From positions 1 through 23,014 of the forward strand of contig JBDHTJ010000075.1 of the NCBI GenBank assembly GCA_039808585.1: a DNA stretch of 23,014 nt, read 5' to 3'. Below are positions 15,199-23,014 of the stretch, piece after piece. How positions within the stretch are numbered: the first letter of the stretch is position 1; every line of letters starts with the position of its first letter. A program made the translations under genes and the position numbers. Below the pieces are notes generated by a model. That model was given only the letters and a program-made list of their open reading frames with translations, had not been told where the DNA came from and did not search any database. Origin of the DNA: AWTP1-13 sp039808585 (lineage in GTDB: Bacteria > Pseudomonadota > Alphaproteobacteria > Rhizobiales > Hyphomicrobiaceae).

Positions 15199-15945
15199 AT
15201 GAGGCTGCTTTTCATCAATCCCAACACAAGTGCTCACCTCACCGAGATGGGCGCGCGCATTGCCCGCAGCGTGGCGCGGCCCGATACCGAGATCGTGCCG
15301 GCAACGGGGCGCTTCGGCGCCCGCTACATTTCCACCCGTGCCGCGGCCGCGATTGCCGGCCATGCGGTGCTCGACGCGTTCGCCCGCGAGGGCCATGGCT
15401 CAGATGCGGTCGTGATCGCCTGCTTCGGTGATCCGGGTCTCTTCGCTCTTCGCGAGCTTGCCACAGTGCCTGTGATCGGCATGGCAGAGGCTTCCTGCCA
15501 CATGGCCTCCACTCTCGGGCGCAAGTTCGCCATTGTCACCGGCGGCCAGGCCTGGGGGCCGATGCTGGAGGAGTTCGTTTCGGCCATCGGCCTCTCGGCC
15601 AATCTTGCCGGCGTGCGCACCGTTGCACCCACCGGCGCCGACATTGCCGCCGACCCCGACAAGGCGCTGGCCACACTCACCTCGGTTTGCCGCGACGCGG
15701 TCGAGAAGGATGGCGCCGACGCGGTGATCCTGGGTGGCCTCGGCCTCGCAGGCCTTGCTGAACGCATTGCGCCTGAAGTGCCCGTCCCGCTGATCGATAA
15801 CGTCGTTGCTGCCATTCGTATGGCAGAGGCTGCGGCCACGCTCGGCGCCAGCAAGGCGCGATCGGGCTCTTTCTCCAAGGGCGAGCCGGTGAAGACGCTT
15901 GGCCTTTCAGCCCAACTCGCGGCGCTTTTGGAAGGCCGCGGCTAG
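15199..15945 (+). CDS. Asp/Glu/hydantoin racemase family protein lacking the second catalytic Cys
   Basis: This encodes 248 residues, the length of hydantoin racemases. The N-terminus LLFINPNTSAHLT and the first active-site region VVIACFGDPGL with Cys75 are intact. The second active-site loop, normally LGCAGM with Cys near residue 180, reads LGGLGLAGL with Gly180 (codon 15736-15738, GGC; TGC would be Cys). Two-base racemases need both Cys, so simple racemisation is unlikely unless another residue replaces it. Relatives in the superfamily act as isomerases or decarboxylases with a single Cys, though arylmalonate decarboxylase keeps the other one. The protein is cytoplasmic with no signal peptide. 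It is the first gene of a likely operon with a flavin monooxygenase (65-base gap) and a DUF2783 gene. The ribosome site is weak. Confidence 0.88.
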   Translation: MRLLFINPNTSAHLTEMGARIARSVARPDTEIVPATGRFGARYISTRAAAAIAGHAVLDAFAREGHGSDAVVIACFGDPGLFALRELATVPVIGMAEASCHMASTLGRKFAIVTGGQAWGPMLEEFVSAIGLSANLAGVRTVAPTGADIAADPDKALATLTSVCRDAVEKDGADAVILGGLGLAGLAERIAPEVPVPLIDNVVAAIRMAEAAATLGASKARSGSFSKGEPVKTLGLSAQLAALLEGRG

Positions 15946-16010
15946 AGCTAGCGGGGATTGCGCGCAATGGCCCGTAAAGAGGCCGGCGAGCGCTTCGAGG
16001 AGGCAACGCG

Positions 16011-17732
16011 ATGGGCAACGTGCCGTTCAAGTTCGCGGAGTACCCGTTCAAGCCGCGTGTTTACGCCGCGGCGCTGCCGCCCCTCGTCGAAGGGCGGGAG
16101 GTTGCGCGCCACCCGGTCGTGATCGCGGGCGGCGGCCCCGTCGGCTTCAGTCTCGCGCTTGGCCTTGCCAACTTCGGCGTGCCTTCGGTGGTGCTCGAGG
16201 CGGACGAGCGCGTCTGCATCGGCAGCCGCGCCATCTGCATCTCGCGCCGAAGCCTGGAAATCCTCGCCCGGCTGGGCACGGTCGAGCCATTCCTGCGCAA
16301 GGGGCTTGCCTGGACCGGCGGCCGCAGCTTCTACCGCGACACCGAGGTGTTGCACTTCTCCATGCCTCATGACGCACACCAGAAGCTGCCGCCGATGGTG
16401 AACATCTCGCAGTACGACATCGAGCAATTCCTGCTCGATCAGTGCCAGAAGCATGCGGGGCTCATCGACATACGCTGGCAGTCACGCGTCTCGTCGGTGA
16501 AAGCGGCAGAAACCGGCGTCGAACTGCAGATCGCGACGCCGGAGGCAAGCTACGCCCTCGCGTCCGATTGGCTCGTGGCCTGCGACGGAGGTCGCAGCAC
16601 CGTGCGCGAGGCACTTGGCGTCGCGCTGGAAGGCACGACCTACGAGGGCCGCTACGTCATCGTCGACATCAAGCTGAAGTCCGACCGCCCCACCGAACGT
16701 CTGGCCTGGTTCGATCCTCCGTCGAACCCCGGCTCCACCATCCTCATGCACAAGCAGCCCGATGACGTTTGGCGCATCGATTATCAGCTGCGCGACGACG
16801 AGGATCCCGAGGAGGCCGTCAAGCCGCAGAACGTGATCCCGCGTGTCGAGAGCCATCTGCGCATGATCGGCGAAAAAAGCCCGTGGGCCCCGATCTGGAT
16901 CGCCATCTATCGCGCCCACGCTCTCACGCTGGCAAGCTATCGCCACGGCCGCGTGCTGTTTGCAGGCGATGCGGCGCATCTTGTTCCGATCTTCGGGGTG
17001 CGTGGGCTGAACTCCGGCTTCGACGATGCCGACAACCTCGCCTGGAAGCTGGCAATGACCATCAAGGCGGGCGCCGGCAAGAACCTTCTCGACAGCTATT
17101 CCAGCGAACGCGTCGCTGCCACGCACGAGAACCTCGCCTACGGCACCAAGAGCACGGAGTTCATGGCGCCACCGTCGGCGGCCTTCGCGCTGATGCGCGA
17201 GGCGGTGTTGAGCCTCGCCGTCAGCCATCCCCAGGTGCGCTCGCTCATCAATCCGCGCCAGACCTCACCTATCGCCTATGAACGCTCGCCCTTGAACCCG
17301 CCGGTGAGTGATCGCTTCTCTGCCGGTCCGCCGCCTGGCGCCGTGCTGCCGGAGACGCCTCTCGTGGTGCGGCGCTCAGGAGAAATCCGCGATGCATTCC
17401 TGACGGATTTTGCACGTCCTGCCTTCGTCGCGCTCGTTTTCACGGAGGAAGGTTTGCTGCCTGAAGGCTACGGGGACGTTGCCGGGCGCTGCACTGCAGC
17501 TGGAATTCCCTTCGAGGCCACGGCCATCGCGGCAGAGCCGCCACAAGATCACGCTCAGGATTGCGCGTGGGACAAGCAGGAGCGCGTGTTCGCCCTGATG
17601 GATGCGGCGCCGGGCACCGTTTACCTGCTGCGCCCGGACGGGCACGTGCTGGCGCGATGGAAGCGCGCCCGCACAAGCGCCGTGCGCGAGGCCATCTTCG
17701 CCACATTGGGACTTCAGGAGGGGCAGCAATGA
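16011..17732 (+). CDS. FAD-dependent monooxygenase (class A aromatic hydroxylase type)
   Basis: This encodes 573 residues, preceded by a strong GAGGAGG 7 bases before the ATG. The NAD(P)H/FAD Rossmann motif is GGGPVG at 40-45 after a longer than usual N-terminal extension. The DG motif (ACDGGRSTVREALG) lies near 190 and the GD motif (LFAGDAAHLVPIFGVRGLNSGFDDADNLAWKLA) near 317. These three fingerprints define flavoprotein hydroxylases of the PobA/MhpA group. The last 150 or so residues resemble the thioredoxin-like C-terminal domain of MhpA-type enzymes, ending with YLLRPDGHVLARWK. The likely reaction is NAD(P)H-dependent hydroxylation of an aromatic or related ring; the substrate is unknown. 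Its stop overlaps the start of the DUF2783 gene (ATGA), implying coupled synthesis. Confidence 0.9.
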   Translation: MGNVPFKFAEYPFKPRVYAAALPPLVEGREVARHPVVIAGGGPVGFSLALGLANFGVPSVVLEADERVCIGSRAICISRRSLEILARLGTVEPFLRKGLAWTGGRSFYRDTEVLHFSMPHDAHQKLPPMVNISQYDIEQFLLDQCQKHAGLIDIRWQSRVSSVKAAETGVELQIATPEASYALASDWLVACDGGRSTVREALGVALEGTTYEGRYVIVDIKLKSDRPTERLAWFDPPSNPGSTILMHKQPDDVWRIDYQLRDDEDPEEAVKPQNVIPRVESHLRMIGEKSPWAPIWIAIYRAHALTLASYRHGRVLFAGDAAHLVPIFGVRGLNSGFDDADNLAWKLAMTIKAGAGKNLLDSYSSERVAATHENLAYGTKSTEFMAPPSAAFALMREAVLSLAVSHPQVRSLINPRQTSPIAYERSPLNPPVSDRFSAGPPPGAVLPETPLVVRRSGEIRDAFLTDFARPAFVALVFTEEGLLPEGYGDVAGRCTAAGIPFEATAIAAEPPQDHAQDCAWDKQERVFALMDAAPGTVYLLRPDGHVLARWKRARTSAVREAIFATLGLQEGQQ

Positions 17733-17944
17733 CCGAGGCGGAGCTCGATGGGGCCTATTCAAGCCTTTGCCGCACCATGTCGAAGTTGGGCGACGCGCAA
17801 ATGCCGCTCTACCTTGCGCGTTTCGCCCTGCTCGCCATGACCGAGATTGGCGACGCAGGCAAAGTTGCGCGCCTCATCGCCGCTGCTGCGGAGGGCATGC
17901 GCCACGCGCCATCTGCCGCGCATCCCGCGCCACCGAAGGGCTGA
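17729..17944 (+). CDS. DUF2783 family small protein
   Basis: This encodes 71 residues from an ATG that overlaps the monooxygenase stop (ATGA), with AGGAGGGG 5 bases upstream. The sequence is helical (LDGAYSSLCRTMSKLG, MPLYLARFALLAMTEIGDAGKVARLIAAAAEG) and matches what I recall of DUF2783, a small family often found beside such flavin monooxygenases. No function is established to my knowledge. Strict coupling to the oxygenase suggests a subunit, chaperone or stabilising partner, which is inference. The open frame extends upstream to 17561 inside the monooxygenase gene, but that part is a shadow. Confidence 0.75.
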   Translation: MTEAELDGAYSSLCRTMSKLGDAQMPLYLARFALLAMTEIGDAGKVARLIAAAAEGMRHAPSAAHPAPPKG

Positions 17945-17956
17945 CCCGACTGCCTC

Positions 17957-18979
17957 TCAGCTGCCTTCGACGAGGTCGGCCTCGCGTTTGAGGATGGCGT
18001 TCGCCTTGCCCGCCGGCAACTTGAACTCCCAGCCGGCCGTCTTCTTGTTGATCTCGTCGGCCTGCGCTTTCGCCTCTCCCTCACCCGAAGCGGTGATCGC
18101 CGCCCAGGTGTCGTCGCCTGCCTTCTTCAGGCCGAGCGTCACCTTGAGGCCGCCCTCGGCCTCGAGAATGACGGTTCCGGCATCGGCTTGCGCGCCCGCC
18201 TCCGCCTTGCGCACGTCATCGAGATCGAGCGACGCGGCAGCCCGCACCACGGCGTCGAGCCCTGCGCTCTCCTTCAGCTTCTTGCCCTCTGGGATCGCTG
18301 CAAGGGTGAACTTCGCCGATGCGCCGCCGCCGGCCTCCCGCGCGATCTTCAACGGCTGTTCGCCCGGGATTTCGATGGTGGTCGCGGAGATCTTCGCCAC
18401 CGGCACATCCAGCACATTGGCCTGCACCCAGTCCTTGATGTTGGGCGAGGCCTCGATATCCGCGCTTGCGAGCCACGTCTGCTCCTCGCCAGGACGCCGC
18501 ACGTACGTGCCTGAGCGATTGGTACCGAACGCATCGACCCGCTTCTTGCCGACGATCACCTCCGCAAGGGCCGCGCCCTTCTCGTCGCTGAGGCGCACAA
18601 GGCGCGACTTGGCCGTCTTCAAGGCAGGGTCCTCGAGTTCCAGAATGCCAAAGCGATCCGGCACGCGCGTCTTCGGCTCCACGAGGTCAGCCTCCGCGAG
18701 CTTCACCTGCAGCGCACGTGCAGGTTCCGCTTTCGCGGGATAGCCGCCGCGGTTTGCAAGTGTCCAGTTGGTCCCGCTGCGCGCCAGCTCCACGACCTTT
18801 TCGCCCTGGCGGATCTCGATCTTTACGACCCGTTGCCCCTTCGCGCCGAGGTTGGCGACAAGCGGTACGCCCGTTGCCTTGGGCCGCGCCACGCGATTGT
18901 TTGCCGAGTAGGCGACGACTGAAATGGTGCCGACGATGACGGTTGCCACCAGAAGGCCTGCGAAGGTTGCGGGCTTCAT
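17957..18979 (-). CDS. DUF4340 membrane-anchored protein of the Gld-like ABC operon
   Basis: This encodes 340 residues. One N-terminal membrane segment (about 5-25) is followed by a periplasmic domain with a repeated beta pattern (VVKIEIRQGEKVVELARSGTNWTLANRG, YPAKAEPARALQVKLAEADLVEPKTR), characteristic of DUF4340. A Gly/Ala/Lys-rich end follows. GGGAGG lies 6 bases before the ATG, which overlaps the stop of the GldG-like gene (ATGA). It is the last gene of a four-gene operon with an ABC ATPase, a permease and a GldG-like subunit, an arrangement known from many bacteria. It probably forms the periplasmic part of that complex. It converges on the DUF2783 gene with a 12-base gap. Confidence 0.87.
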   Translation of the reverse strand: MKPATFAGLLVATVIVGTISVVAYSANNRVARPKATGVPLVANLGAKGQRVVKIEIRQGEKVVELARSGTNWTLANRGGYPAKAEPARALQVKLAEADLVEPKTRVPDRFGILELEDPALKTAKSRLVRLSDEKGAALAEVIVGKKRVDAFGTNRSGTYVRRPGEEQTWLASADIEASPNIKDWVQANVLDVPVAKISATTIEIPGEQPLKIAREAGGGASAKFTLAAIPEGKKLKESAGLDAVVRAAASLDLDDVRKAEAGAQADAGTVILEAEGGLKVTLGLKKAGDDTWAAITASGEGEAKAQADEINKKTAGWEFKLPAGKANAILKREADLVEGS

Positions 18980-21084
18980 GCCTTGCCTCCCTTGTCCGCG
19001 GCGGCTTGCGCTTTCGATGCGCCCTTGCCGTTTCCGCTCGTGCGTCGCCGCTGCATCACGGCATAGGCGATACCGCCCGCTCCGATCAGCAGAGGCACGA
19101 AAGCGATGTTGAAGGCCTGCAGCCAGAATGCCAGTCGGTCGATATCGGCCCGCAGCGCCCGCTTCACCTCGCGCAGGTCGCGTCGCACGTTGAGCATATC
19201 GGCACGGAAGCGCTCGATCATGTGGCGATCATTCTCGCTGAGCACCGTTGCAGCCGTCTCGCCGCCGCTTTCCAGCTTGGACAACTGGTCCTGCACTTCC
19301 TTCAGCTTCTGCGTCAGGGCGTACTCTTTCTCGCGGTAGGCCCGTTCCGCGTCGCGTCGAATGTTGTTCACGAGCGTGAACGGACGGTCGTCGGCGCCCC
19401 GCGCACGCAGCGTGATCAGCGCTTCCGACCCGCCGAGATTGTCGAGTGCGTTCACGACGAACGCCGCATTGCTCGCCGTCGGCAGTGCCACCTGCTGGCC
19501 AAGGAAGTCGCGCACCTCCACCCAGAACTGATCGGACAGCATGTCGGTGTCGGCCACGACGATGGCGTTCACCCGGCCCGCCGCCACGTGCTGCTTGCCT
19601 GGATCCTTCGGAGCCTCTTTCGCCGCATCCTTGGCGGCGTCCTTTGCCGGCTCCTTGCCTGCATCGGCGGCGTCGGGCTTCTTGTCGTCCTTGCCCTCTT
19701 CCTTCTTCTCCTCCGGCTTCGGTGCGCCGTCCGGAAACGCGCTCTTGGCTTCGCCGCCGACGCGTGCAACCAGCATGTAGCGTTTGTTGTCGGGCTTGAA
19801 GCCGCGCAGGATCGCCACGGGATCGGGGCTCATTGCGAAGCCTTCCGCCGGAATGAGCGCCGACCGTTGGCTCGACACCAGGATCGGCGTGATTTGCGTC
19901 ATCGCGCCCTCTGCCTTCTCGAGCGCACCGGGTGTTGCCACGTTGAACACCTTCTCGATGCCGGAGGAGAGCACGTCCTTGGGATCGAAGCTCGCCTTGT
20001 CGTAGCTCATCCAGCCGACGTATTCGGTCACCACCGGTCGCGCGCCGGCGCCATACTGCACACGGCGTGCATAGCCCAGGTCACCCAGCACCTGCGCCGG
20101 ATCGAACGACAGGCCCCAGCCTTTCAGCACCTTGAGGAAGTCGGCGCTGGGCGTTGCCGGCGCCATCATCATCATGCCACCGGCACGGCCGAGTTCTGCC
20201 ACGGGGTCCACGAAGGCAAGCACCTTGCCGCCCTTCAGCACCCACTGGTCGACCGCGTAGGCCGCTTCCGGCGTCATCTTGTCGGGCTGCACGATCATCA
20301 GGATGTCGATGTCCGCCGGCACCTCCTTGATGTCCTGGCCCACGGTCTTCACGTCGAAGAACTCGCGGATCTGCTCCATCATCTGCTGCGGCGGCAGCTG
20401 GCGTGGGCCGCCCATCATCGCGGCCATCGGATTGGGATTGGGGCCGCCGTCGAGGGGAATGCCGGAGATCAGGCCCACCACGCGCTTCTTCGGGTTCGAG
20501 AGCGTGTAGATGAGCTTTGTGATGTCGTACTCCACGAAGGCCTCGCGATCCGCCGTGAAGAACGGGATCGTCGCCTCGTTGTCCGTCGAGTTCTGGCCAA
20601 CGAGGCCGAAATAGCCGACCTCGCCTTCCTGGTTCAGCCGTGCGCCGCGCAGGCCTGCGGCCACGGCCCGGTCCTCGGCATCCGAGAAAGGCTCGGGATC
20701 GAACACGGAAAGCTCGATCTTGCCGCGCGAGACGTCGCGATATTGCTGCAGCAGGTTCCGCACGCGGTCGAAGTAGCGCTCGTAGGGATTGGCGGCCTCG
20801 CCGAGGCGCTTGCTGTAGTAGAGCTTCAAGGTGATCGGCTCGTCGAGCCCTCGGACAATCTCGCGCGTGCCCTTGGACATCGTGAACAGCTTCTGCTGCG
20901 TCATGTCCGCCTTCACGTTGCGGAAGGCGCTCGTTGCGAGCAGGTTGACCGATAACAGCAGGACGGCGGCAAGGCCTATGGAGCCCCAGGCCAGACCCGA
21001 GCGCGAAAGGCCCGAGACCGCGCGGGTGAGGCGTGCGAACGCCTGCTCCACCGCTTTCAGCACTTTGTCGATTGTGGAATTCAC
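18976..21084 (-). CDS. GldG-like ABC transporter auxiliary protein
   Basis: This encodes 702 residues from a GTG at 21084, chosen because GGAGGGG lies 6 bases upstream; the frame is open to 21270 but that overlaps the permease gene. A membrane segment at about 30-52 is followed by the periplasmic ABC_transp_aux (GldG) domain, with DMTQQKLFTMSKGTREIVRGLDEPITLKLYYSKRL at its start and VLAFVDPVAELGRAGG in its core. A Lys/Ala/Glu/Asp/Pro-rich linker (19594-19728) interrupts the second half. A coiled-coil-like region (AYREKEYALTQKLKEVQDQLSKLE) and a C-terminal membrane helix close the protein. In Bacteroidetes GldA, GldF and GldG act in gliding; elsewhere the homologues form an ABC-2 type complex of unclear substrate. 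No gliding function is implied here. It overlaps the DUF4340 start by 4 bases. Confidence 0.9.
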   Translation of the reverse strand: MNSTIDKVLKAVEQAFARLTRAVSGLSRSGLAWGSIGLAAVLLLSVNLLATSAFRNVKADMTQQKLFTMSKGTREIVRGLDEPITLKLYYSKRLGEAANPYERYFDRVRNLLQQYRDVSRGKIELSVFDPEPFSDAEDRAVAAGLRGARLNQEGEVGYFGLVGQNSTDNEATIPFFTADREAFVEYDITKLIYTLSNPKKRVVGLISGIPLDGGPNPNPMAAMMGGPRQLPPQQMMEQIREFFDVKTVGQDIKEVPADIDILMIVQPDKMTPEAAYAVDQWVLKGGKVLAFVDPVAELGRAGGMMMMAPATPSADFLKVLKGWGLSFDPAQVLGDLGYARRVQYGAGARPVVTEYVGWMSYDKASFDPKDVLSSGIEKVFNVATPGALEKAEGAMTQITPILVSSQRSALIPAEGFAMSPDPVAILRGFKPDNKRYMLVARVGGEAKSAFPDGAPKPEEKKEEGKDDKKPDAADAGKEPAKDAAKDAAKEAPKDPGKQHVAAGRVNAIVVADTDMLSDQFWVEVRDFLGQQVALPTASNAAFVVNALDNLGGSEALITLRARGADDRPFTLVNNIRRDAERAYREKEYALTQKLKEVQDQLSKLESGGETAATVLSENDRHMIERFRADMLNVRRDLREVKRALRADIDRLAFWLQAFNIAFVPLLIGAGGIAYAVMQRRRTSGNGKGASKAQAAADKGGKA

Positions 21085-21098
21085 GGGCGTCCCCTCCT

Positions 21099-21845
21099 TC
21101 AATCGGCTTTTTTCAGCTCGACCAGGATGCGGTTGGCGAACAGGGCGAAAAGGATCAGCGATGCGTAGAACACCACGCTCGACAAATCGACGACGCCCTT
21201 GGTGATGCGGTCGAAGTGCGTCAGGAAGCTGAGCGACCCCACTGCGGAAAGTACGAAGCCCGGCAGCCACTCGCGCACGTAGTTGAGCACTAGGTCGAGG
21301 CCCGCCATCACCAAGAGGAAGCAGATCGTGGCGGCGACGATGAACGCGATCACCTGGTTCTTGGTCACCGAGGAGACGGCCGAGCCGATGGCGAGGAAGG
21401 CGCCCGCCATGAGGAACGAGCCGATGTAGCTGAGCAAGATCACGCCGTTATCCGGCGAGCCGAGCACGTTCACCGTGATCCACATCGGGAATGTGAGGAC
21501 AAGCGCCACGCCGATGAAGGCCCAGGCCGCGAAGAACTTGCCGAGGATCGCCTCCCAGGGCGAGATCGGCAGCGTCATCAAGAGTTCGATGGTGCCAGCC
21601 TTGCGCTCCTCCGCCCACAGGCGCATGGCCACGGCCGGCACCAGGAACAGGTAGAGCCATGGATGATACTGGAAGAACGGGTTGAGGTCCGCGATGCTTC
21701 TGTCGAAGAAGCCGCCAAGGCGGAACGTGAAGGCACCGGTAAGTGCCACGAAAATCGTGAGGAACACGGCGGCGAGCGGCGTCGCGAAATAGCCGGCAAA
21801 CTCGCGCTTGGCGATGATCCAGGTGTTGCGGGCGATGTCAGGCAT
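21099..21845 (-). CDS. ABC-2 type permease, GldF-like
   Basis: This encodes 248 residues with about six membrane segments, for example near 20-40, 60-78, 105-130, 140-165, 172-195 and 225-243. The motif RLWAEERKAGTIELLMTLPIS after the second segment is typical of ABC-2 permeases of the GldF/NosY group. I chose the ATG at 21845, with GAGG 6 bases upstream; it lies inside the last codons of the ATPase gene, giving an 8-base overlap. The larger open frame to 22088 is antisense-like shadow within the ATPase gene in another frame. The permease pairs with the upstream ATPase and the downstream GldG-like and DUF4340 proteins. Confidence 0.92.
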   Translation of the reverse strand: MPDIARNTWIIAKREFAGYFATPLAAVFLTIFVALTGAFTFRLGGFFDRSIADLNPFFQYHPWLYLFLVPAVAMRLWAEERKAGTIELLMTLPISPWEAILGKFFAAWAFIGVALVLTFPMWITVNVLGSPDNGVILLSYIGSFLMAGAFLAIGSAVSSVTKNQVIAFIVAATICFLLVMAGLDLVLNYVREWLPGFVLSAVGSLSFLTHFDRITKGVVDLSSVVFYASLILFALFANRILVELKKAD

Positions 21846-22797
21846 GCGCAGCCTCGTCGGAGGTGGTGATCTGGCGGAAAACCTCGTCGAGATTTCCCCG
21901 CTCCATGAAGAGTTCGTCGACCTCGACGGCGTGCCGGCGCAGGTGCTCGGCCACGTCGTGGGCAACGAGCGCCTTGTCCTTGGGAACCGCGCGCAGGCGC
22001 ACGTGGCCGTTGGCGGTGCCGACCGTGTCGATCCGGGCGAGCCCGGTGATGCCCGAAAGCGCGGCGCGCACGGCCTCCACTTTCTCACCGGGCACGTTCA
22101 TGGCCACCGCCCCGTGCGAGGGAAGTCGCCGCATCAGGTCCTCTGCCGTGCCATCGGCCACGATGCGTCCCTTGTTGATGATGATGGCGCGCGAGCACAC
22201 CGCCTCCACCTCTTCCAGGATGTGGGTGGAGACGATGATGGCCTTGTCCGCCGCCATGTCGGCGATCAGCTGGCGCACGTGATGCTTCTGGTTGGGATCA
22301 AGACCATCTGTCGGCTCGTCCATGACGAGCACCTGCGGGTCATGCAGGATCGCCTGCGCCATGGCCACGCGGCGCTTGTAACCCTTGGACAGTGTTTCGA
22401 TGCGTTGGCCCATCACAGAGCGAAGTTCGGTCTTCTCGACGGCCGCCCCCACCCGCTTCAAGGCCTGCGCCTTGTCGAAGCCCCGGATCTCCGCGATGAA
22501 GTGCAGGAAATCGCCGGCCGTCATTTCGCCGTAGGCGGGCGCGCCTTCCGGCAGGTAGCCGAGCTTCGCCTTGGCGGCCTTACCGTTCTCGAACATGTCG
22601 ATGCCAGCGACCCGCACCTTGCCCTCGTCGGGCTCGAGAAAGCCGGTGATCATCTTCATGGTGGTGGATTTTCCGGCCCCGTTCGGCCCGAGAAAGCCAA
22701 GCACCTCTCCCTTTCTCACCGTCAGCGAGATGCCGTCGACGGCGGCAATGGCGCCGAAGCGTTTCTTGAGGCCCGTGGCCTCGATCAAAACGGCCAT
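21838..22797 (-). CDS. ABC transporter ATPase, GldA-like
   Basis: This encodes 319 residues. Walker A is GPNGAGKST at 37-45, the signature is LSKGY at about 136-140, Walker B VLVMDE at 156-161 and the H-loop His192 in STHILEE; all are intact. The C-terminal part (about 230-319) is the usual extension of ABC-2 ATPases. I chose the ATG at 22797 because GGAGG lies 7 bases upstream; the earlier in-frame ATG at 22818 would place that ribosome site inside the gene. It is the first gene of the four-gene Gld-like operon, downstream of a good promoter at 22957-22984. It powers the membrane complex from the cytoplasmic face. Confidence 0.94.
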   Translation of the reverse strand: MAVLIEATGLKKRFGAIAAVDGISLTVRKGEVLGFLGPNGAGKSTTMKMITGFLEPDEGKVRVAGIDMFENGKAAKAKLGYLPEGAPAYGEMTAGDFLHFIAEIRGFDKAQALKRVGAAVEKTELRSVMGQRIETLSKGYKRRVAMAQAILHDPQVLVMDEPTDGLDPNQKHHVRQLIADMAADKAIIVSTHILEEVEAVCSRAIIINKGRIVADGTAEDLMRRLPSHGAVAMNVPGEKVEAVRAALSGITGLARIDTVGTANGHVRLRAVPKDKALVAHDVAEHLRRHAVEVDELFMERGNLDEVFRQITTSDEAAHA

Positions 22798-22876
22798 GCG
22801 TCTTCCTCCGATCCGCAACCGCTCGCGGTGTGATGGCGATGAATTTCCCCGCCGGAGCCGCCCCGGCCCTTGCTGG

Positions 22877-22888
22877 AGCGGCGCCGCT
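22877..22888. repeat. 12-base perfect palindrome in the leader of the Gld-like operon
   Basis: AGCGGCGCCGCT reads the same on both strands. It lies between the promoter at 22957-22984 and the ATPase start at 22797, so it could be an operator or a minor RNA structure. GC-rich palindromes of this size occur by chance in such genomes. Confidence 0.25.
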
Positions 22889-22956
22889 AGCTTGAATTCC
22901 GCTGCTCTCGCCGCGACTGGCGATTGATTTTGAGCAGATTTCAGCCTTCGGCGGCC

Positions 22957-22984
22957 TAGATAAGTCCACTGGTAGCAGTGTCAA
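22957..22984 (-). promoter_or_regulatory. Sigma70-like promoter of the Gld-like ABC operon
   Basis: On the minus strand TTGACA (22979-22984) and TATCTA (22957-22962) are separated by 16 bases. The -35 is a perfect consensus and the -10 keeps the key T, A and the last-but-one weak positions, which is strong for this GC-rich sequence. The transcript would begin near 22950, giving a leader of about 150 bases before the ATPase start. No terminator or clear riboswitch is seen in that leader. Confidence 0.6.
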
Positions 22985-23014
22985 GGGCAGAGCGCTAACG
23001 CCAACTAGTGTGAT

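Noticed and set aside
18943..20955. A 670-residue open frame on the plus strand opposite the GldG-like gene
   Set aside because: It is rich in His, Arg, Leu and Val without family motifs and mirrors the GC-rich codons of a well-supported gene on the other strand.

Overview
The window reads as a chromosomal stretch of a high-GC alphaproteobacterium. A Hyphomicrobiales-like host is my best guess, from the overall protein style, the DUF459 and DUF2783 families and the GC-rich codon third positions that leave long antisense shadow frames. No species is claimed. I see no rRNA, tRNA, CRISPR array, insertion sequence, phage gene or attachment site. Coding density is high, every gene but the one cut by the left edge is intact, and no gap exceeds 300 bases.

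Layout from left to right. Positions 1-2377 (minus) hold a tight two-gene cassette: a small exported PAAR-type protein and an exported TPR-CHAT protein cut by the window edge. It is separated by a terminator-like hairpin from galU (minus), which is divergent from galE (plus); these two supply UDP-sugars for envelope polysaccharide. Next come an MltB-type lytic transglycosylase and a DUF459 SGNH-fold protein that has lost its usual Ser and His (plus). Convergent to them are malate synthase G (glcB) and a 3-hydroxyisobutyryl-CoA hydrolase (minus), both central carbon or valine catabolism. Divergent again (plus) are a TerB/J-domain DjlA-like protein translationally coupled to an AmpD-like amidase through a TTG start, then an EamA permease. 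A medium-chain reductase and a small exported protein follow on the minus strand.

From 15199 to 17944 (plus) lies a probable catabolic operon: an Asp/Glu/hydantoin racemase-family protein missing its second catalytic Cys, a class A flavin monooxygenase and a DUF2783 protein, preceded by a FadR/GntR-type palindrome. From 22984 down to 17957 (minus) runs a complete GldA-GldF-GldG-DUF4340 ABC-2 type export operon with a strong sigma70-like promoter and overlapping genes.

The envelope is the recurring theme: UDP-sugar supply, two murein hydrolases, several exported proteins and a Gld-like ABC system. The least explained part is the PAAR plus TPR-CHAT pair. Two proteins with lost catalytic residues (the DUF459 protein and the racemase homologue) are the other main leads.
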